Below, piece after piece: positions 56,753 through 64,000 of a stretch of 64,000 bases of DNA (its first letter is position 1; the number at the start of each line of letters is the position of its first letter). This stretch comes from Hygrophila difformis (lineage: Eukaryota; Streptophyta; Magnoliopsida; Lamiales; Acanthaceae), in contig JAOANR010000006.1 in assembly GCA_030278955.1 (NCBI GenBank), positions 57,192,915 through 57,256,914 of the forward strand, given 5' to 3'. The notes under the pieces are model-generated. The model made no database searches. It saw nothing but the letters and a program-made list of their open reading frames with translations, and was not told the origin of the DNA. A program made the position numbers and the translations under genes.

Positions 56753-58881
56753 TCAACTTCTCTTGCGTTTCAGGATTTTCAACTGAAAGTGGTTGTATCT
56801 TATGACTTCCCTCAGGGTGGCTTTCCTGTTCTCCATGAAGTTCCACAGCTCAGGAACCACGTAACATCCACTCGGGTTGTATTCGTCCCTCTCCCTTAAG
56901 GCTGTAATGACTGCCTCATATGCTTCAACTCCCCATTCATTCTGCAGCTCCAGCAGCAATTTATCATCCTCCTTGATCACATTCTACATCAAATAAAAGA
57001 AAAATGTTTGTTGATATATAGTATTAAATGATAATTACACTTGGGCAAGGAAGTTTGATAGATCAATTTCTGAAACCATTATGCAATCACACATGAGTAA
57101 ATAAGCAACTGTCAAAGAATGTACCCTGGCACCTCCCACATCATCTTCAACGACCCGAAAAGGGTGCCATTCAGGATTTTTCACATGCTCTTGCCACAGA
57201 GAAACTACCTCCACGGTCTTGAGCACTGCTTCTTGGGGCGAGTATCTTGTCTTGCAAGCATTCTTAAAAGCTTTGTCATCTATCTCACCCATCCGTTTTA
57301 TCCCAATAGCCTGACTGCTGCTCGACATATCCATCATGCCCTGAAAATAAATTGGATAAAATTCTTGTTTTTCATGAGAAATAAAACCGATTATTTGCTC
57401 CTAAGTGTGTGTCGGAGGCAGGACATGAAATTGGGCTTATTCCAAATCCCAACTTAGGTAATAGCAAATTCTTGTCCAATGCTATTAAACAGATAACTCT
57501 CCACCTTCAAAAAGAAAAATATGAAACACTATATATTTCAAGACAGATATCATTGCAAAATTCAAGTTTACACCTTTTTATTTGGGTCACAATTTCAAAG
57601 TAGAGGCAGAATTAAGCACGAAAAACACCCCCGAGGCACGAGCAACTAGAGATAAGGTTAAAGGGCCATTAGGGGAATTCCAAATGTGGTGAAAATCTGC
57701 AGCATCGCCCCCAGTTTTGCACGCGTATATGCCACCAAATTGCCAGACAAAGCATAAAAACTACAGTTCAATCTTACCATGAAGAAAGATTCCAGATGAA
57801 ACAGTCAGACCATATAGATTCAAGACATACTTCATTTATAGACAAATGTAATTTGTTGGTTTTTTTTTCACTGGAAAAGTATGACTATTATTAACACTTA
57901 AGAAACACAAGTTTAAAGCACCACATGCATTGTAAAATGACACATCGAAATAGCATGCTAATAATTGAAGAATAAGGAGCATTCCTGGGTACATACTTGA
58001 ATCAAGGCTTTGCGAGCTTTTTGCAGTTCATCGGTACTCTCCCGCTCTTTCTTAAGCAGTAATTGATTCACATACTGAAGATTACAAATATCTACTTCTT
58101 TCTCATTTAACTTCTCATTCATCTCATTAATTTTTTGCTCCATAGCACCACCGTCATCACCTTCCATTTGCTTCACTAATTCCTTTTTAAGTGCTTCTTG
58201 CTTCTCTCTCTACATATTATAATATTAGACAAAACAAAAGACAGAACTAAAATTAATAGACTAAAATTGCTCCAAGGCAAGCACGCTTAACTTTGGAGTT
58301 CTTATAGGATGGCTACCAAGAAAGAAATGTACCTTGTTGGTATGGGTAGCTTATTTCACTCCATTTAAGCTATTATCCGGGTATTACAATCCTCCACCTG
58401 AAGATCGCAACGTCCTCGTTGCACTCGGCCATCCCCATCTCATGGACGCCACAACCATCCACATCTCGTGGATCTTTCACCCCGCTAGGCGCCTGAATAC
58501 CACAGCGTGCGGTCGCGGTCTGGCTCTGAGACCATTCTGTAATGCTTGCGAAAAATCAAGTTTGAATTTTCGGGGCGTTACAAAAGCAGTGTTTAAAACT
58601 CAAATATTATTATATTCCATAAATTCTATCAAACTAATTGACTTTTGCTCTAATTTCACTTTGACAGATCTATATAACTTGCAACAGAGTGGTTTGAGAG
58701 TGATAAGCACAGAATGTATCAACAGAATTTGACTAGGTGCTCATTTTTCATTGTTGCATATGTATCAAAAGTATAAAATAGACTTTTACATTAGCCTTCT
58801 CCTCCTCAAGTTGCAGTCTTTCATGTTCTGTAATTCTCTTTATATGTTGCTCCCGAGAAACTCGTTGCAGCTTCCTTGTTT
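56753..58881 (-). CDS. FDM/IDN2-like protein of RNA-directed DNA methylation, 3' part only
   Basis: Exons seen, from the 5' side: 58790-58881, 57997-58209, 57125-57340, 56753-56983, with consistent phases. The first two encode a charged coiled coil (REQHIKRITEHERLQLEEEKAN; KELVKQMEG). The last two form the XH domain (IGIKRMGEIDDKAF, SLWQEHVKNPEWHPFRVV, YNPSGCYVVPELWNF). FACTOR OF DNA METHYLATION proteins bind double-stranded RNA through an N-terminal XS domain and act after siRNA production in RNA-directed DNA methylation. The zf-XS and XS exons are not seen; they would lie beyond the copia at 59144, outside the window. The gene is partial here, probably with the copia in an intron, or truncated by it. 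A fragment is duplicated at 51478. Confidence 0.88.
58337..58590 (-). mobile_element. Gypsy-type LTR/primer-site fragment in FDM intron
   Basis: On the minus strand: TGTAACGCCCCGAAAATTC at about 58585, AATGGTCTCAGAGCCAGAC (primer-like), GGAGGATTGTAATACCCGG. The GATCGCAACGTCCTCGTTGC text is typical of plant gypsy LTR edges. Both ends are lost. Confidence 0.6.
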
Positions 58882-59143
58882 CTTGGAAAGGAAAACCATA
58901 TTACGTATCAACAAATAAACATTTTGTAAATCGAGCAAATTGATACTAACTGCTCATCAACGATAGAGAGTTAATTCTCAGGCAACGATTTAAACATTAA
59001 TGTAGCAAGAGAAAAGAGCCTGAATATGAGAATAGTTTGCTATAGCTAATCATGTGAAAAGTACATTTTTGACAAATAAAAACATTAATGATCGGGTCAT
59101 ATAGTCAGTCTAAAATGAGGCAGGATGAAGGGATAGAGGAATC

Positions 59144-59457
59144 TGTTGGAAAAACGGCATAAACGTCAAATGCCGTATTTGTTGAAGCCATCAAAGTAAC
59201 AGTAAAGTCATCCGGTTGAATTCTCATCTACGGCGCCGAAAGTATTGAAGCCACTATAAGAATAGTTTTAGCATGTGTTAATTGTATTGTGTGCGTTTTC
59301 ATTTCTATAAATAGGTACTTAGATTGTTGTAATTCTCAGAGCGAAGCAAAACAAGAAATCTAAAGAAAGCTTTAGCTATACAACTCTCCGCTTTTGGTTA
59401 TCCTTTTAGATACAAAAGTGTAAAGTGTCTTGTGTGTGTGAGATTTCAAAATCTACA
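59144..59457 (+). repeat. Copia 5' LTR
   Basis: TG...CA, 314 bp, with a TATA box at 59304-59313; ends just before the primer site. A 3' LTR is not visible. Confidence 0.75.
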
Positions 59458-60089
59458 AATTGGTATCAGAGCCTGAGTGATCCGAACCTCAGAGCCAACT
59501 AATTGGGTCTCAGAAGTTATAACCAATTGAGAGAATTGAAATTGAAGAATTGGAATAAATTACCAATTTCTTCCTGCTGTAAAGCCTTCCGATTCCAGCT
59601 GCTCCACCGTTGGCCTCCAGCACCGCCGGTTCTTTGTGAGAAGCTGTCACAAGTACTGCCGCTGCCCATCAGTCACCGTCGTGAGCACCGCCCCTAGCCT
59701 TCTGTCGCTGCCCGCTGTCATCTCCTCTCCATCATCATCTTCCTGGCACCACTCACACATCACAGCTGTACCACCGTCCCTTTGCCTGAACGCCACCGTG
59801 AAGATCCGTCCACCGGCTGCCATCAACGTAATCCCTTCCAGTCTCCCACTTGAATCTCGCTTGCTGGCAGAATGATTAGAGAAGGGAGTATTTAATACTT
59901 CACAACCAAGGATCAAGACTTTGGCCATCCCATTTCCATTGTGGAGCCCTCAAATTAAAAGGAGTGGACCAGGTTGAAGAAAAAGAGTGTCCAGGAGACA
60001 CATGTGAAGAAGCAGCCAAGTGGTGAAAAAAAAAAAGTCTTCAGCAACCAAATTAATATCCTATCTACCAAAATTGAATACCTGACCAC

Positions 60090-60200
60090 ACATATATATA
60101 TATATATATTATACATTTATATATATATATATATATTATATTAAAAATATATATAATAAAGCAAAAAAAGATATATATATATATATATAAATATATATTA
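60090..60200. repeat. (TA)n microsatellite in copia leader
   Basis: Three TA runs separated by ATTATACATTT and AATATATAATAAAG-type spacers, just before the gag ATG at 60216. Confidence 0.9.
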
Positions 60201-60215
60201 TTTATCCAGGTCAAA

Positions 60216-63200
60216 ATGGCGAATATCACGGGACAAATGTCACTGCCGCAGCTTACGAAAGTAAATTACGAGAAATGGAGTATTCAAATGAAAGCCCTTC
60301 TCGGAGCTCAAGATGCATGGGACGTTGTTCAAAATGGTTTTGTAGAACCAGAAAATACCGGGAAATTAATTGCAGCAGAACAAAAAGCATTGAAAGATGC
60401 GCGGTCCAAAGATAGTGGAGCCCTGTACATGTTATTCCGAGTCGTTGACGAATCAGGCTTCGAAAAAATATCCGGTGCCACCACCTCAAAAGAAGCATGG
60501 GACATCCTGGAAAAATCATTCAAAGGAGCCGACCGGGTAAAGCAAGTGCGTCTCCAAACCCTTCGTGGAGAGCTTGAAAGCATGAAAATGAAGGAGTCAG
60601 AAAACGTGTCCGACTACATCACACGTGTCCAGACCGTGGCAAACCAACTCAATCGGAATGGAGAAGAATTGTCCGATGCCAGAATTGTGGAGAAAATATT
60701 GAGATCATTAACTAATGATTTCGAAAATGTTGTGTGCGCAATTGAAGAATTGAAAGACCTCAAAGTGCTCACCGTTGAAGAGCTCGCCGGATCTCTCGAA
60801 GCACACGAACAAAGGAAAAAGAAAAAGAAAGAGGAGTCACTCGACCGGGCACTCCAAACCAAGGCGTCAATTAAAGATGAAAAGGTTCTCTACACTCGAA
60901 ATTTTCGGGGGAGAGGACATGACCGTGGAAATCGTGGATACGGTCGTGGTATCCAAGGCAACAATTATGAAGGATACCATAAGGACAAATTTCAAGGAAG
61001 TCAAGCAAACTGGCGTGAAAGAGGACGCGCTCGAGGAAGAGGCGGTCGATCAAATTATTCCCACGTCAAATGCCAAAAGTGCCACATATATGGTCACCAT
61101 GCCGAAGACTGCAACAACGAGGGTTGTTACAATTGTGGCAAGATGGGACACTTTGCAAAAGAGTGTCGGGCCAACAGACGAGTGGAAGAGACAACCAACC
61201 TAGTCGTGGAAGACAAAGCAAATGGAGGTGTTCTCATGATGGCGCACAACGATGTCAACGATGACACATCCTGGTACCTCGATTCTGGAGCAAGCAACCA
61301 CATGTGCTATGATGAGCATCTATTCAAAGAAATGCAGAAAGTTGACAATGGTCATGTATCATTCGGAAATGCATCAAAAGTACAAGTCAAAGGCCGAGGT
61401 ACGATATGTTTCACACAGAATGATGGCTTGATAGGGACAATCCAAGATGTTTACTATGTCCCAGACCTCAAAAACAACATTTTGAGTCTTGGCCAGCTCG
61501 CAGATAAAGGATACTCAACCTTTCTAAAAGATCAGTTGCTGCATCTGAAAGACAGGCAAGGACGTCTGATAGCTCGAGTCGAAATGGAGAGAAATCGAAT
61601 GTACAAGTTGAACCTGCGAAGCTTGCAAGGGAAATGCTTACAAGTCAAAGAAGTAGATAAAGCGTCGCTATGGCATCACCGCTTTGGCCACTTACATTAG
61701 ATGGCCTGAAAAAGCTAGTGAAGATGAAGATGGTGAAAGGACTGCCTAGCATGGATTTTGGAGGAGAATTTTGTGAAGATTGTGTACTCGGGAAGCAAAC
61801 AAGATCCTCATTTCAAAAGAAGGCCGAATATGAAGCGAAGCATCCGCTTGAGCTGATCCACACCGATATATGTGGACCAATTACTCCCGAATCTTTCAGC
61901 AGAAAGAGATACTTCATCTCTTTCATCGATGATTTCTCCCGAAGGACGTGGGTCTATTTGCTGAAAGAAAAATCCGAGGCATTCAAGGTGTTCAAAATAT
62001 TCAAGGCGAGTGTTGAAAAAGAAACTGGCAGATCCATCAAAGCAATTCGATCTGATAGAGGAGGCGAATACACCTCGACAGCCTTCCGAGAGTACTGTGA
62101 ACGAGAAGCCATAAGAAGATTTCTGACAGCACCATACTCGCCCCAACAGAATGGCGTAGCTGAAAGGAAGAATCGGACTATCCTAGACATGGTTCGATCG
62201 ATGTTGAAAAGCAAGAAGATGCCGAAAGAATTCTGGGCAGAAGCTGTGATGTGCGCAGTCTACATACAGAATCGGTGCCCGCACATGAAGTTGAAAAATC
62301 GAACACCACTGGAAGCATGGACTGGTAAGAAGCCTACCGTCTGGTAAGAAGCCTACCGTCTCTCATCTAAAAATATTCGGTAGTGTAGCCTATGCACATG
62401 TACCAGATCCGCGAAGGATGAAGTTGGAAGATAAAAGCAAAGCATATGTTTTTATCGGATATGACGGACTCACAAAAGGGTATAAGCTGTATGACCCGAT
62501 AAGCAAGAAGGTGATAGTCAGTTGAGATGTGCGAGTGAATGAAGCAAGTGAATGGGACTGGAATAACTTAAAGGAAGTTACAAACGAAGTCGGAGAATCG
62601 TCAGCCGTTGTTCCGACAGTTCTATCAACAGATCCTGAAATTGTTGAAGAAGAAGATGAAGAAGATGAGCCACGACAACCCCGAATGAGAAGTCTCCAAG
62701 ATTTGTACGACTCTACAGAGGTACATCTTGTATGTTTGTTGGCAGATTCTGAAAATATCAAGTATGAAGATGCCGTACTAGATGAAAAATGGAAGGCAGC
62801 CATGGATGAAGAAATTGAAGCAATCGAACGCAACAACACATGGGAGCTCACTGAATTGCCCAAAGGAAGTCATGCCATTGGAGTGAAATGGGTTTACAAG
62901 AAAAAGATGAATGCACAAGGGGATATTGAATGATACAAAGCTCGGCTTGTTGCAAAGGGATACAAGCAAAAGGAAGGAATCGATTATGATGAAGTCTTTG
63001 CCCCTGTCACAAGAATGGAGACAATCCGGCTACTCATTTCTCAAGCTGCTCAGTACAAATGGCCAATATTCCAAATGGATGTCAAGACAGCGTTCTTGAA
63101 TGGTGTACTCGAAGAAGAAGTCTACATTGAGCAACCACCAGGTTATCTGAAACTTGGAGGAGAAACAAAGGTGTTGAAATTGAAGAAGGCGCTTTACGGG

Positions 63201-64000
63201 CTAAAGCAAGCACCGCGAGCATGGAATACTCGCATTGATGCATATTTCAAAGAGAATGGGTTTGAGCAATGTCCCTACGAGCATGCCCTCTACATCAAGA
63301 AAAATGAAGGTAGCATTTTATGTGTTGCTCTTTATGTTGATGACCTCATTTTCATGGGTAACAGTGATGAGATGATAGAAGACTTCAAAAGAAGAATGAA
63401 ACAAGAGTTTGAGATGACTGACTTAGGCTTGATGAAGTTCTTCCTTGGCCTGGAAGTTAAACAAACAGAAAGAGGCATCTTTGTATCACAGGAGACATAT
63501 GCGAAGAAGATCTTGAAAGAATTCAAGATGGAGAAATGCAACCCTGTATCAACACCCATGGAACCTGGAGCAAAACTTTCAAAGTTTGATGAAGGAGAAC
63601 AAGTTGATCCAGGAAGGTACAGAAGCTTGGTTGGAAGCCTTCGCTACCTCACATGCACAAGGCCAGATATTGCACTAAGTGTTGGCGTTGTGAGTCGGTT
63701 CATGGAGAACCAAACTTACTCACACTGGAAGGCGTTAAAGAGAATCCTCAGGTACATTCAAGGAACAGCGCCACATGGATTGTTCTACTCGAGGACAGAA
63801 GATTACAAGCTGATTGGATACTCTGACAGTGATTGGTGTGGAGATATTGATGATCGAAAAAGTACTGCAGGGTACGTGTTTTTTATGGGAAATACTGCTT
63901 TTACTTGGCTTTCAAAGAAGCAACCGATCGTGACGCTCTCAACATGTGAAGCCGAATATGTAGCAGCATCTTGGTGTGTATGTCATGCTGTATGGCTCAG
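60216..64000 (+). pseudogene. Copia gag-pol polyprotein, broken
   Basis: Gag from ATG 60216 (copia gag core, CCHC knuckles at about 61068-61160), protease DSGASNHM at about 61280-61300, integrase with HHRFGH and the catalytic Asp/Glu sites (61860-62150), reverse transcriptase with YVDDL (about 63335), RNase H to the end (STCEAEY). Lesions: a 1-bp loss near 61695, a 19-bp tandem duplication (62322-62340 and 62341-62359), and TGA stops at 62523-62525 and 62931-62933. Each frame resumes exactly after removing these. Both stops are CGA-to-TGA-like changes, as expected from methylated CpG loss. After 62934 the frame is open to the window end. Similar to the Tork/TNT1-like group of plant copia. Confidence 0.9.

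Larger units (their letters stand above)
59144..64000 (+). mobile_element. Decayed Ty1/copia element, 5' part, running off the window
   Basis: 5' LTR 59144-59457 (TGTTGGAAAAACGGC...AATCTACA, TATA box CTATAAATAG at 59304) and an initiator-Met primer site TGGTATCAGAGC at 59461-59472. Next come a leader, a long TA microsatellite, gag-pol from 60216 and the RNase H region at the window end. The 3' LTR is beyond 64000. Insert position is just upstream of the last visible FDM exon. Confidence 0.92.

Noticed and set aside
1..64000. CRISPR arrays, operons or prokaryotic defence systems
   Set aside because: The window is plant nuclear DNA with spliced genes; the regular arrays at 1.25 and 12.3 kb are palindromic LTR repeats without spacer diversity or cas genes.

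Overview
This is a stretch of a plant (eudicot-type) nuclear genome. It holds intron-containing nuclear genes for plastid, mitochondrial, lipid-signalling and RNA-directed DNA methylation proteins. Between and inside them sit layered plant transposable elements: Ty1/copia, Ty3/gypsy, L1-type LINE, tRNA-derived SINE, MULE, Stowaway-like and hAT-like. I cannot name the species from sequence alone.

Layout. 1-17749 is a nested transposon stack. The oldest layer is a minus-strand gypsy-type LTR (pieces 4516-5266 and 16137-17749). A full-length L1-type LINE (5281-16122, 14-bp target duplication) sits inside it. The LINE is in turn interrupted by a 4,777-bp TG...CA element (copy B, 10727-15503, CATAA duplication). 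Removing copy B plus one duplication rejoins the LINE reading frame into its RNase H domain. A second, inverted copy of the same family (copy A, 4515 down past base 1) sits in the same host LTR. The two copies carry different palindromic repeat arrays at equivalent places either side of a TATA box.

18245-34400 is the best gene neighbourhood. THF1/Psb29 (plus, 5 coding exons, 18892-24319) and a DGK5-type diacylglycerol kinase (minus, 12 coding exons, 25159-33226) are convergent, in the same adjacency I recall for Arabidopsis At2g20890-At2g20900. A three-LTR mini-retroelement with a decayed gag sits in THF1 intron 3. 35270-41919 carries a Stowaway-like MITE and a young copia element (36170-41914) with near-identical LTRs. 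43954-47681 is the mitochondrial ribosomal protein mL43 gene (plus, 3 coding exons), with a long hairpin element in its 5' region. 48277-49605 is a cluster of two SINEs and a MULE, each with perfect target duplications. 49.7-56.3 kb is mostly MITEs, copia and LINE remnants, plus an inverted stray fragment of the neighbouring FDM gene. 56753-58881 is the 3' half of an FDM/IDN2-like gene (coiled coil plus XH domain, minus). It is followed at once by a decayed copia element (59144 to the window end) that probably lies in one of its introns.

I joined exons by hand from GT/AG sites, frame and remembered family sequence. All coding-exon phases of THF1, DGK5 and mL43 close without a break. No prokaryote-like system, CRISPR array or RNA gene other than tRNA-derived SINEs was seen.
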